From Desmodesmus armatus (taxonomy: Eukaryota; Chlorophyta; Chlorophyceae; Sphaeropleales; Scenedesmaceae): a DNA stretch of 64,000 nucleotides. The notes below the pieces were generated by a model. That model was not told the DNA's origin and did no database searches. It worked only from the letters and a program-made list of their open reading frames with translations. Where the stretch lies: NCBI GenBank assembly GCA_007449985.2, contig VIIQ02000234.1, forward strand, positions 1 to 64,000, given 5' to 3'. Of the stretch, positions 39,513-53,500 are shown piece by piece. The position numbers were made by a program, and so were the translations under genes. Position 1 is the first letter of the stretch; every line of letters begins with the position of its first letter.

Positions 39513-42500
39513 TCATGGTGCCTTGCGCTGCTGTATGAGTGTCTGCAGCAGGCCCACAGCCTCATTGCGACCCACAGGCTCCTTCCTCAGGGGGGAGCAC
39601 CCACACCACTCGCAGCACCACCACCTGCTGCTGCTGCTGCTGCTGCTGCGCCGGCATCACTGCTGTGCCGCTTCTTGCTGGCCCCTCCTGACACCCGCCG
39701 CTGCTGGGGGCTTGACACACCCCTTGCTGCTGCTGCTGCTGCTTCATGCTGTTTGTTACTGGCAGCGCCGGCATGATTGTGCCCCAGATCCAACACACCT
39801 TCCCTCAAACCATCACCACCACTGCCGCTGTTGTCATAGCCACCCTCTTGCAGAACTGCCAAGTCTTCCTCACTGCCAACTCCCTGCTGGTGCTGCTGCT
39901 GCTGCTGCTTCCTGCCGGCCTTGCCAGGCGTGCTGGCCTGCTGCTGTTGCTGCTGCTGCATGGCTGTGCCCTGCTGGTGTTGGTTGTGGTGTGCGTGTGT
40001 GAGCAGGAGTGTCTTGCTGTGTGCCGCCTCCTTCTCAAGCAGAAGGGCCTGCTTTGCCTCAGAAGCCTTCAGCACCTGAGGTTGGGGGGAGGGGGGGGGG
40101 GCGAAGGGGGGGGGGGGGGGCAAAGGGGGGGGGGGGGCGAACACAACCACTTGGGTTCTATGTTGCAGTCTTTATTGTCGTCTTGTTTATTGGTAGGATT
40201 GTCACAGAGCAGTGTTGTGCAGTACAATTGGAGAGTGACTGTAGTGATTACTGTGCAGTCCACATGATACAGCCCTAGTAGGGGACCACCCTCCCAAAAG
40301 CTAAGCAGGTTGCAACTTTCAGCCACCTTCAGGGCAGCCCCAACAGCATGCGGCACAACACCCTTGTACAAAATAACGTCATCGCAAGGCAATTTTGTGT
40401 TGTTGAATAAAACATTCTTCTCCACACAAACATCCTCCTCGACGGTGTCTGTCATCAGCAACATCATCCTCCCGCCCCTTTAAACACACTTTCACCACTT
40501 TGCATGTCATTTTGTTGTGACACATTCCTATACATCACAAAAAAACCGGCGCACCTCCTCCTCAACGGTGTCTGTCATCAGCAGTCGCGTAATGACGACC
40601 TCCCGCTCCTGGCCGATTCGGTGCACGCGAGCAACGGCCTGCTGCTCGACGGCAGGGTCCAACGCGGGCTCCAGCAGGAACACACGCGTGGCAGCAGTCA
40701 GCGTCAGGCCAGCGGAGCCAGCACGCAGCGACAGCAGGAACACACACACCTGCATGGTACAAGTGCACGCAGAAAATGCAAGCAGAGAAGATCAACCAAA
40801 GGAGCGTTCGTTTGTTTTCCAATAAGTTGTCGATAGCACACAGCCGCGGAAGCAACAATGCTTGCATGCTCGTGGTGCATGCTTGCGCGAAAAATCGCAA
40901 CGCACAGGTCTTGTCCGGCTTTGCATCACTTGGGAACAGCTGAACACTACACATGGGTCTTTGGCTCACCTCAGGGCTTTCAGTGAACTGCTTGATAGCC
41001 CCCCGCACCGCCTGCCTGCCACTGCTCACACCCAAGCTGACGTGCTCCAGCTGCAACGCACAAACACGCAGAAAACGCAAGCGGAGGAAGATAGTTGTTT
41101 CAAGGTTGCCATTACGGTCCTGACTATCTCTTACCCTGTGACTAATGGCAAGACATCCCCCTGAAAGTATTGCTTGGTGAGGCCAGCTACAGATTGACAC
41201 AGCCCTGCGAGCGTGTGGGCACAACACCTTACCACTAGCAACGTTCCTGACTGGGTCAACTACTACAACTTCCCCCACAAACAACCCCACCTGCAGCACG
41301 TTGAGAGCCTTGCTGATGAGTGCGAGTGCGTCAGGATACTGTCTGAACACCAGCGCCTTGCCGGCTCCTGCCCTCGGTGCTGCCCCCCCCCCCCCCCCAC
41401 ACACACACAACACACACCACACACACTAGCACACCCACCTGCAGCACGTTGAGGGCCTTACTGATAAGCGCTAATGCATCTGGGTGATGGCTGCCCCCCC
41501 TTCCACATCCCGCCTTCCCCTCTCCTTCGCCCTCCCCCCACCACACACTTGCATTTCCCACCCGCAGCACGTTGAGTGCCTTGCTGATGAGTGCGAGTGC
41601 ATCCGGGTACTGAACACCAGCGCCTTGCGGGCCCTTGCCCCCGCTTACCCCCTCCCCCCCAACCCAGGACGACCGCACGGGCAACAGCCCCAAGGGCACC
41701 CTCATGAGCCCTTGGCTTGCTGGCTAGTGCCAAGGTTGGCCTCTGTCCACAATCACTGTACTGTACTGTTGAAAGTCATATCACTGTACTGTACTGTTGG
41801 AAGTCATATCACTGTACTGTCCAAAGCACACATACCTGCAGCACATTCAGTGCCTTGCTTATGAGTGCGAGTGCGTCCGGGTACTGGCTGAACACCAGCG
41901 CCTTGGACCCTGGCTCAGCGGAACGCATCAGCAGCAACCGACGCAGTAGCGCCTCAATCTTGGTCATCCAGGAGCCAGTCACCTGGGAGAGGGAGAACGT
42001 GGCAGCCGGCAGTGGATGAGGGGGTGGATAAGGGGGATATGCTGGTGGAGGTGCGGAACGAAATCTGGGGTTAGGGGAAAAGGCACAGGCCAGTGCGAAG
42101 CGACACGATGGCAACCATTTCTAGGCCAACCCCTCGCTGCGACAGAAGAACCCTCCGCAAGTGCTAGGCCGGCAGTTGCCTCCGTCACAGCGCTGGTTAG
42201 TTGAACTCGAAGTCATGCATACCCTCCCCCTCCCTCCTCACGTGGTTGCAAGTCGACCCCGTTTCAGCACTGTCCTTTGATGGCCCTTCGTCCTCTCTGT
42301 TACCCTCTCCCAGAGAGGGGAAACTACCCCCCCCCCCCCCCCCCGTCATCGCCCCCCCCCCCCCCCCGCCCCTTCACCTTTATGTCCCTCACTGCGCTGC
42401 CCTCAGGTGGGCCCACCTCAGGCTCATGCAGACCCTCCCCCCTCCCTCTGCCCCCTCCTCACTCTCAACACCCCTTCAATGGCTGACAGTCCCTCACAGT

Positions 42501-43644
42501 CCCTGCCTTTTGGTGCCCCCCCTCCCCCCTCCCTGCCTCCCCACTCGCTCCCTGGTACCCTCTCCTTCCCCTGTTCCCCCTTGTTCCCCCCTTGTTCCCC
42601 CTTGTTCCCCCCTTGTTCGCCCCTTGTTCGCCCCCTCCCCCCCCCCCCCCCACCTCCGTCACCCGTCACCAATACACTCCTGGTAGTTTTTGCCTGGATC
42701 GACTATCCAATTGGGACGGATCCTAGTGAGCATGCATGCATGTGCATGCAGTCCCTCTGCTTGACACACCCACCTTGATGTCCCTGACAGCGCTGCCCTC
42801 AGGTGGATCCACCTCAGGCTCATGCAGACCACCACTGCCACCAAGGGACACCCTGCACACCACAGAAGACATCACAGCCACACACACATCTGATCGGCCT
42901 GGCTGAACGTGTGTGCATCCATATGCACACACTCATACACAACAGATGTGACTGTCATGCAGAAAGCACCGGGTGGTTGAAAACTCCATGAGTCACAAAC
43001 ACCACAGGTTGAGCTAAACACCCAGCTGAGGCAGACGAGCTCCTTGCAGCAGCCCCCTGGCCGCCTTTCCCACACTGCCCCCACTCTCCTCTGCCTTATG
43101 ACCTCCCCCCCTCCCCCCCTCCTGCAAAGTCTCACCCCCAGCACCAGCTAGTGCGCCCCAGCTGGGAAAGCTGATCACAGCAGCCCACAAGTAGCCCTAC
43201 TACTGGCATCATGCCACATGCAGCCGTCCAAATGCATCGCTGCATTGTTCAAGACTGTGTGTGTCTATGTTGCTGCCTGCAGGCTACTGAGGGTGTGTGC
43301 ATCCACCTCACCCACCTGAACACCCCGCTGCGGCTGATAGGTTTCCTGCAGTAGGGGCAGCTGGGCTTGGGTGCTGCTAGGGCCTGCTGCGCACACTCAT
43401 CACAGTAGTAGTGACCACAGCCAAACACCTGCACATAAACGCACAGCCACATGTCAACATGCATGTCAGCATGTAAATATGGAGACAGGACTCTGACCAC
43501 AGCAGCAGCAGCAGCAGCAGCACCAGCAGCAGCATGAGCCTACTGAGGCACACTCATCACAGTAGTAGTGACCACAGCCAAACACCTGCAGATGCACCAA
43601 CAGGGACATGTACGGAGTCAGCCCTTCCACCACTTGAGGTCAGT

Positions 43645-43719
<75 letters not shown>

Positions 43720-46700
43720 CAGTACAGTACATGTAGTGGGAATAAGGTCCCAATGTCGGCACTCAGTGGCTGAGCCAGCAAGCCGAGGGCTCACGAGGGT
43801 GCCCAGGAAGCCTATTGGCTAAAAACCCCACTCATACAATTTGTCATGCGGTCTGTCTCACCTGCAGTTCCCCTGACATGGGGCTGTGGCAGACAACACA
43901 CTCCACCTCCCCCTCATCCCAGTCGCCCTGCCCTCCAAGCACCAGCATCACCATACACAAACACCAAGTGCTGCGCTGCCCGGCAGGCTGTAGAAGCCAC
44001 AGCTGCTGCCACAATCCTAGAGGCTCCTTCCTGCCCCCCGACCCCAGGCCTGCATCCCCCTCCCCCCCTTTCCCCACCACTTGTCTCACCTGCAGCTCTT
44101 CTGACATGGGGCTGCGGCAGACAGCACACTCCACCTCACCCTCATCAAGGTCATCTAGCACCAGCAAGGGGTCAATGTCATCAGCACCACCTGCTGCTGC
44201 CGTGTCTGCAGCTGCAGCAGCTGCTGCAGCAGCCCGCTTGCGCTTTGCTGCCTCTGCAAACAGACACAGACATTATCACATTAGTGGCGGTCACTAAGTC
44301 ACACTTGCACAACATACGTTGCCCGCTGCTGCCTTGTCTGCAGCAGCCCGCTTGCGCTTTGCCGCCTCTGCAGACACAGACAAAGACACAGACATTGTCA
44401 CTAAGTCACACTTGCATAACACATGTTCAAGCTGCCCGCTGCTGCCTTGTCTGCAGCAGCCTGGTGGCGATTTGCAGCCTTTGCAAACACAGACAATGTC
44501 ACCAAGTCACACTTGCATGGTGGAAATTCAAGTTGCCTGCTGCTGCCTTGTCTGCAGCAGCAGCAGCAGCTGCTGCAGCCCGCTTGCGCTTTGCCGCTTC
44601 TGCAAACACAGACAATGTCACGAAGTCACACTTGCATGATGCACTTTGCTGCCTCTGCAGACACACACACACTATGTCACCAAGTCACGCGTGCATGGTA
44701 GATGTTACATTTCCTGTCCCATTGGGACAGTGACGCAGTCAAATTATGGAGCGCGAAGGGAGCGCGAAACGCAACATGCTGGCCCAACAATGTGGAGCGT
44801 CGGTGTGTTGGCAAAACATTTCACTGTTTCGTGACCGGGTGGAAGAGAATTCGACCACACCTGCAAAGGCGCGGCTCTCTGTTGCCTGGTGGTCGAGGAA
44901 GCGCCTGTGGCGTGCAAGCTCGTCGCACTTCTTCGTCGCGTCTGCCGAGGCGCGGGCCAGCTCTGACAACGACTTGTCAGCAAGTGCGAGCGCCTGCAGG
45001 ACGTCATGGCAGCAGTAGTAGTAGTTGTGTTAGATGTCGATTCAGGCAGCATAAGCAACGTCAAAAACCGACTTTCACAATTGGTTACAGCACTGTTGCG
45101 ACAAACTCAACACCAATTTGTCAGTCCGCGTCTGCACCTTCACAAGGTCACAACAACGTATGCGAAGCTTGCGATCGTCCATGTTCAATTCTCGCCCTTT
45201 CCGACTCATGCCAGAAACGTGCTACCCTCACCCTGTCTCCAAGAACCACAGGGCGCATACCTGTTGTGCCTGGCCTGCCGCTGCCTCTTCCCCTGCCCTT
45301 CCCACCATAAGCAATGCCCAGAGCCCCCCTCCCCCCCCACCCCCTGCTTGCGTCGTCCTGTCCCCACCACAGGGCGCATACCTGTTGTGCCTGGCCTGCG
45401 GCTGCCTCGGCCCCTGCCCTTCCCACCATAAGCAATGCCCAGAGCCCCCCTCCCCCCCGCACCCCCTGCTTGCGTCGTCCTGTCCCCACCACAGGGCGCA
45501 TACCTGTTGTGCCTGGCCTGCGGCTGCCTCGGCCCCTGCCCTTCCCACCATAAGCAATGCCCAGAGCCCCCCCCCCCCACCCCCTGCTTGCGTCGTCCTG
45601 TCCCCACCACAGGCGCATACCTGTTGTGCCTGGCCTGCGGCTGCCTCGGCCCCTGCCCTTCCCACCATAAGCAATGCCCAGAGCCCCCCTCCCCCCACCC
45701 CCTGCTTGCGTCGTCCTGTCCCCACCACAGGGCGCATACCTGTTGTGCCTGGCCTGCGGCTGCCTCGGCCCCTGCCCTTCCCACCATAAGCAATGCCCAG
45801 AGCCCCCCCCCCCCCCACCCCCTGCTTGCGTCGTCCTGTCCCCACCACAGGGCGCATACCTGTTGTGCCTGGCCTGCCGCCGCCTCGTCTGCCTCCCTCC
45901 TAGCCTCTGCCTTGTTGTGCTGCGCCACCTCCAACCGCAGCTCAGCCTGGTGGACATCCTTGTGGAGCCTGAGGGGGGGGGGCAACAAATTGCATTGTGG
46001 GTGGTTGTGTAGGGGTGGGGTGGGTGGTTGGGTTGGTGGGTGGGGGATGGAGTGTTGGAAAAATGGGTTGTGGGGTGTGGTGTGGTGCTGTCTGGTGCCC
46101 CTCAATGTGGGTTGTGGGGTGTGGTGTGGTGCTGTCTGGTGCCCCTAATCCAGACACTTCTAACTACTGCATGCACACAGCCTTTGTATCCCCCACTTCC
46201 CCTGTGGCCACCTCCAACCGCAGCTCAGCCTGGTGGACATCCTTGTGGAGCCTGAGGGAGGGGGGCAGCGCAGGGAAGAAGGCGGCATCAAGTGATGAGG
46301 GGTCAGTTCTTTAGCCAGTCGGTGCATTGATACGTGTACCCCTGATGGAGTTGACAAATGCGAGTTGGTTGGTGTAGCAGTGAGTGGAAGAGTGAGTGAA
46401 GTAAGTGACACAGTAACATCATCCATCTCACCTGCACAGCTCTACTCTCAGCCGAGCAGCCTCAGCAGCAGCAGCAACAGCAGCACCAGGCAACCCCTGC
46501 AGCACTCGGGGCACATTCACATACCCCGATGCTGCTGCTGCTGCATCATCTCCGCCCTCAGCCGCCGCAGCCGCCGCCTCAGCAGCAGTGGCAGCAATGG
46601 CGGCTGCGGCAGCATCAGCAGCAGCAACAGCACTGCTGACAGCGCGGATACAGGCTTCGCGCCTCCTGTGTGTTTGTCTGCTGAACTGCCGCAGTAGTGC

Positions 46701-47479
46701 TGAAGCCTTAGTCATCAACACACGCCCCTGGTAACTCTGCAACCCTGCTAGGACACCCTCAGCACTCACAACAGGCCCCCCAGCAGCAGCAGCAGTAGCA
46801 GCAGGGGTGGCGGCTGCACTGCTGCCACCTCCATCAGCAGCAGCAGCAGCAGCAGTACTGTCGCTGCCACTGCTAGCGAAGGCTGTAGCTGCATAAACTG
46901 ACAGTAGGCTGCCCAGCGCAGAAGCCACCCGCAGAGGCTCTGCACACCCCTGCTGCTGCTGCTGCTGCTGCTCTTCACCCTGCTGCTGCCGCTGCTGCTG
47001 CTGCAGGGTATCCTGCAGCTGTGGGTCCAGTGATCCCTTGAACAGCAGCCGCCACAGCACTCGCCGCTCTGGCAGGCAGTCCAGAAACTGATACGTGCCA
47101 GCCCGAGCAGCAGCAGCAGCAGCAGCAGCAGCATCCTGCTGCTGCTGGGCGCGCCCACCGCCGCTGCCACTGCCGCTGCTGCTGCTGCTGAGCGCCCAGT
47201 TTGCCACTGCTGCAGCAAATGCACGCTCGGCCTGCTGCAGCTGCTGTTTACTTGGTTGCTGCTGCTGCTGCTGCTGCCGACTCGAATCACCAGCCCCACC
47301 ATCCTCCCTGCCTTCAGAGTCACTGTCATCATCACCAGGGTGGTAGTCACTCCCCTCACTCTGCTCCCCTCCTGCTGCTACTGCTGCTGCAAACCGCACC
47401 CTCTTCCTGCTACCCCCACCCCCACCAGCATTCACCCTTCGTCCCCCTTGCCGTGTTTCCTGCATCTCACCACTGCTGC

Positions 47480-47516
<37 letters not shown>

Positions 47517-50500
47517 GAGTGCGGCCTCTAGCTGTGCCAGCTGCTGCAGCAGGTGTTGTGCTGCTGTTCCCCCCAGCAGCCCTTCTAACAGGCCCTGTCT
47601 GCTGCTGCTGAGGACTCTAGGGGGTCTAGCTGTTGGGGGACGTGGGGGGTGGTCAGGATTGTGGTCAGCACTGCAGGGCCGTTGTGATGTGTCACCTGCA
47701 TCAGCATCAGCAGCAGCAGCAGCAGCAGCATTTACGATGACAGCAGCAGTAGCCTTTGCAGTCTCCCTGCAGGTTGTGCGACCCCCCTCTGAATTGCACT
47801 TTACTTCCTCCCCCACCACGCAACTCCAGGTTGCCCCCTCCGCCCGTCCCCCAAAAAAACCCACCTGTTGTCGTGCCTCCTGTTCGTCAGCCTTGCTCAT
47901 GGAAGGAAATCCAGAGGTACCAACTCCTGCAGTCTCCCTGCAAGTAGCCCCCCCCCCTCCTCCATTGCACCTTGCCCCCTCCCTCACAATACAACACCTC
48001 TCCCCACCTGTTGTCGTGCCTCCTGCTCATCAGCCTTGGCCTGGTACAGCTTGGCAGATAGGCTGGACAGCCACGCAGCAGCGGACACACTCCCTGCACG
48101 CATACAACAAATACAACGCGCAGACGAACATTGTATGTTGAGACTATGCTGAGGCGATGCATGTGCGTAATTGTCAGGTGGTGTCAAAGTGTATGCATAC
48201 AAAGCACTTCAACACTGCGGCCCGCTCCCCCGAAACAATCCAGACATAACTGAAGACATTGGACACTTCGTGAACATCAGGAGCTTGAATGACCAATAGA
48301 CCAGCAGCACATGTGTCACCTCAGCCACAGTCCAAGCATGGTCTGAAGTCCAGACAGCCCCCCCCCCCCCCCCCTGCACCCCCCCCCCCCCTGCCACCCC
48401 CCCCCCCCTCCCTGCACCCCCCCCCCGCACCCCCCCCCCCCGGAAAAGGGTGCCCACCTGTCATGTGCTGCATCGGCACCCCTGCTGCTGCTGCCTCTGA
48501 CCATGCAGCCACCAGCTGCTGCTCCAACTCAGCGACCTGCAAATTTTGGCAACATGACACAACAGCACCGACCTACTCATTCTTGACGCTCGACCAGCTC
48601 ATGTTGGCGTAAGCGGCTGTTTAAGGCCACAATTTCAACAACTTGGGAGGATGGTGGTGGTGGTGGTGGTGTGGTGGTGATGGTGGTGGATGAGCACAAC
48701 CAGCAGTTTCCAGCGTCAACAAGCACGAGAATGACAGGATAGAAAGAGCGTCAACCACAAACCTCGTGATCCTGCCCAGCAAAACCACCAACCCACCTTG
48801 TCCATGTGGTTGTCCAGCTTATTTCGGGCCTTGCTCTACCCCCATAACCACACATCAAAGGCCCTTCTCACCCTTCAATACGCCCCCCCCCCCCCCCCCC
48901 CCCCCCACCCCCCCCCCCCATCACGCTCTCACCTTGTCCATGTGTTTGTCCAGCTTGGTGCGGGCTTTGCTCTCCTCCAGTAAGGGTTGCTGCTACCTCA
49001 TCTTGCTTCCCACACACCCTACACAAGGAGCCCCATGCATGTCACCCACTACCGCCACACATCAAACTCCCTTCCTCTTCCCCGTGCCATACTATAGTAT
49101 ACCCTCCCCCCCCCCCCCCCCACACACACACACACACATACACACACAACCATCACACACACACGACCCCCCCCCCCTCACGCTCTCACCTTGTCCAAAT
49201 GTTTGTCCAGCTTGGTGCGTGCTTTGCTCTCCTCCAGTAAGGGTGTCTCAAGAATTTCTTCTTGCTTAGCTGACACCTTGCCAGACCAATGGGCAGCATC
49301 AGAGGCATGGCCACGGGCCGTTGCTAGTGTTGCTGCAAGCTGCAGTGTGTGCAAGGGCAGTGTACATGAAGGTGGGGGGGGGGAGCAGGGCGTCGGCAAT
49401 GTATTGAGCGAAACGCATGCCTGCGCGGAGGTAGGGTCTGCAAGGCGCAGGTGAAAGTAGCAAGGCACGAGTGAAGGGGAAGAGGGGGGTGTCTCAAGGA
49501 CCTCCCCCTGCTTGGCTGACACCTTGCCAGACCAGTGGGCGGCATCTGAGGCATGGCCACGGGCCGTTGCTAGAGTTGCTGCAAGCTGCAGTGTACATGA
49601 ACTTTGTATGTTGGGTGTGACAGTCGTGATGAGTGAGTGAGTGGTACAACATGCATAGTATGCATGTTTATCGCAAGCGACTAATAGTATTTCTACTAGT
49701 AGGATCCACTTGGCATGTGTGGCACACAGTGTGTGTGTAGAGGTACGGGGGATCCATGATGCATCAGTGTGAGAAGTGGGCACACGGGCCTTGCTGCTTC
49801 CTTGTTCATGGGCTCCCCTTGGGTGTCCAGCGCAGCAAGTCTGCAGTGATTTTTGCAAGAGAGGTGTAGCCCGTGCTGAGTCAGAGTGTGACGACTCGCA
49901 GGCTGCGAGTGACTGAGTTTGTCGTGGCGCATTTTGGTGGGGTATGGTGAGCGTCTTATGAGCCTGTTGGTAACTGTGTTGCCTCCACATATGCATTTGT
50001 GAGGGTGTGAATGGCAGGCTTCCCGCATAGATGCCTCTACAGACCTACAAAACAGCCACACAGGCAACACTGGTTGATTCAACCCGTGCATGATTGATTC
50101 AGACGGAACTAGCCTGGCTGTTTCAACCCATGTCTGAATGATTCAAACGGAGCGAACAAGGGCGACTGTTTCGACACTGCATTGAATCAATCCCGTTGAG
50201 GGGAAGTCGAATCAACCCAGTTGCTACACAACAATTGAATCAACTGAATCATCAACCGGATTGAAACATGGCCGGTCGATTCAGCCGGGTTGACGCTGGG
50301 CGGTTGAATCGGCCCGGTTGACGCCCGCTGTTTATTCAGCCACACCCGCTCAACCCGGTTGATGATTTCGTTGAGTCAACCGCGATTGAAACAGTCGCCG
50401 GAAGCATTGAATCAACGCCCCCGAAATTACCGACGAAGGGGGGGGGGAGCAGGAGCAGGGGGCAAGCAATGCAGTGTGTGAATTGCATGCCTGAAGATAG

Positions 50501-53500
50501 GGTTTGCAAGGTGCATGTGAGGGTAGCAAGGCGTATGCAAAAGGGTGGGAGTGTCTCAAGGACCTCCTCCTGCTTGGCTGACACCTTGCCTGACTATCGG
50601 AGGCATGGCCACGGGCCGTTGCCAGGGTTGCTGCAAGCTGCAGTGTGTGTGTAAGGTGTGTGCAAGGTGGGGATGGAGCGGCGGGACAAGAGCAGGGTCA
50701 GCAGGGCAGTGAGCAAAGCATGTGCCAGCCGACAGGGACAGCAACGCATGTCAATTAGGCAAGGCGAGTGTGATAAGGGGGAGGGCAGGGTCTCCAAAAG
50801 CTCCTATTTTTTGGCAGATACCTTGCCCATCCCATCCTTTGGGCAGCATCGCCAGCACGGCCACAAGCAGAGGCAAGGATGACTGCAAGCTGAAAGAGCC
50901 CACCTGATCAACCTTATTGTCAAACTCCCCTCCCCACACCCACACAGGCACTCCCCCCCTCAGCCCTCGTCATGCTCCACTGTCCTCCCCCCCCCCCCCC
51001 CCTCCGCCTCCAACACACACATGCACCTACCTGTGCTGTGTGCAGTTCCACCAGCTTCCACGCCTTCCATGTTGCATCACCCGAAAGGCTTTGTCCTTGG
51101 TCCCAGTTCCCACACAGGCACTCCCCCCCCTTCCCCCCCTTCCCGCCCTGATCATGTCCACTGTCCCCCCCCCACACACACACACATACATACACCCCCC
51201 CCCCCAAAGAAAGCCCCCCACCTGCGCTGTGTGCAGTTCCACCAGCTTCCATGCCTTCCATGTCGCGTCACCCCCTGAAATGTCACCCAGCTCCTCCTTG
51301 ACACCCGCTTCACCACCACCAGGCAGGATGGCGCGAATGCCGTGCTGGGCTACCTGTGGTGACAAGCGTGGGGTGTGTGTGGGGGGGGGATCAAGGGGCA
51401 AATGATTGAAAAGGATGTGATGTTGAGGAGAAAGAGGCAAGGGGGGAGGTCAACTGCTCCTGGCATGATCTTATGGACTAAGGACAAGAATGAGGAAGGG
51501 GGTGTCCTGTAAGCCAGATGGGACTGGCTGTGTCGCGCGTCATGTGACCGACACAGTGCCCCCCTCTTTCCCCTGTGATCAGCCCCTTTTTCCTCCTCCC
51601 TTATACCCCCCTGCCGCTTACCGCCCAGCTGTCTTCCACCAGCTTCCAAGCAGTAGCCCGCAGCCCATCAGGCCATGAGTCCTCCCCCTTCCCCCCCCCT
51701 CCCCCTGCCCCGCCCCGCGCCGGCCCAGGGCATGCTCACCCCCCTTTCCAGCATACAACCGCCTCCCTCGGCACCTTGTCCGCGTCCCTCACTGCCCTCC
51801 CTATGCCACGCTTCCCTCTTCCCCCCTCCTCCCCCCCCCCCCCCCCCGCTTACCGCCCAGCTGTCTTCCACCAGCTTCCAAGCAGTAGCCCTCAGCCCAT
51901 CAGCTCATTTCGCCCCCCCCCCCGGCCCGGGCTCTGCTCACCCCCTTTTTGGCATACAAACACCTCCCTCGGCACCTTGTCCGCGTCCCTCACTGCCCTC
52001 ACTGCTGCCACCCCTCACTGCCCTCCTCCCCCCCCCCCCCACTTACCGCCCAGCTGTCTTCCACCAGCTTCCAAGCAGTAGCCCGCAGCCCATCAGGCGA
52101 TGACTCATCACCACCACCACCCTCACTGCTCGTGCGACGCCTGCCCCCACTGCTGCTGCCCCCTGAACCCTCAGCAGCAGCAGCAGCAGCAGCAGCAGGT
52201 TGCCCCTCCCCTGCTGCCTCCCCCTGCTCTTCACTAGCAGCAAACCGCACCCGCTTCCTTTCCCTCTGCTGCTGCTGCTGCTGCTGTCTGCTGCTGCTAG
52301 GCTGCCACTCCACCTGCCCGTCATCCCCCTCCTCTGCATCATTTCCCGCCAAATCCGCCTCCGCATCGGCAGCAGCGGCGGCTGTGCCCGCCTTTTTGTC
52401 CCCCGCTGCTGCTGCTGCTGCTGCTGCTGCTGCCGCACTGCTGCTGCCACTGCGTCGCCGTTTCTTCCCCTTTGAAGGGGTACTGCCTTCCCCACTGCTG
52501 CCACCAGCCGCCGCCTCAGCAGCAGCAGCAGCAGCAGCAGCGTCGGCTTGTTCCATGAGTATACTTGCACGTGCGTTCAGCAGGCAGCACAGCTCCCTCT
52601 CTGCCGCCTGCAGCTTGACCTGTGCCTGGTCACGCATGCGGCCCAGGATCTCTGATATGCTCAGGGCTCCACCACGCTGCAGCTGCAACTCACTGCTGAG
52701 CTCCTTCCAGTAGCTGCAAAAAAATCAAAGGAAGGAGGAGGGGCACAGCCTGACTCACATGTCTGCAACTCAGTTGAAGTTCACAAAACCGGCACCATCG
52801 GAGCAGAGGGATGGACCACTGCGGAGTGAAGCCAGCAACTAAGCGAACTGACACGCACATCCGTGGCATCCCTAAAAGCACGAGACTCAGAAACAACAGG
52901 ACTGTAAATATATTACTTACCAGGCAAACACTGTCGAGAATGTAGCCTGCAACCGATTGCGCCCACGCGCGAGGGGAGAAGAATCCACTCAAAATAAGAA
53001 AGCAAACTTCATACCGACTAGAGCAACGAAGAAACAAAGCCTCGCAGGTGAAGCCATCGGTGTTGTAGATACGTTTTGGGTTTCTCTGCGCCCCTGCCAC
53101 CATCGCAACCACACTTGCGGTCGTCACTCACTCACTCACTCACTCACTCACTCACTCACTCACTCACTCATTGTTCGTTACATTGAGATCCCCGAAAGAC
53201 CCAGCCCACACCATGTAAGCTCAGGGACCCAAACCATGTCCCTCCAATGCAACTTAAGGCGCCACCTCCTTCTCAAGAGCAGCGAACCACCTGCAACACA
53301 CAAGGTTAGGCAACATGCAAACATGTACAAGGCATAAAGCGTCAGAATGCGCGGCCATTGAAGCACATGGGGCCTGCTGAGCAACCAAGCATGCAGTGAC
53401 ACGCTGTCCCAACAAGCGAACAACCATGGCAAGCAAGGCACCTGCTCCCGGTGCTGCTGCTGGGGGAACAGAAAAGTTCAAAACACGAGCCTAGGAACAA

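Noticed and set aside
40270..40330. Segment faintly like a 5S rRNA internal promoter
   Set aside because: Only scattered matches; no length or secondary structure agreement.
45118..46148. Long open frames on both strands rich in CCAWPAAA or [11 protein letters not shown] repeats
   Set aside because: They read through the tandem array of an exon end plus intron; only the 45860-45968 segment is a real exon.
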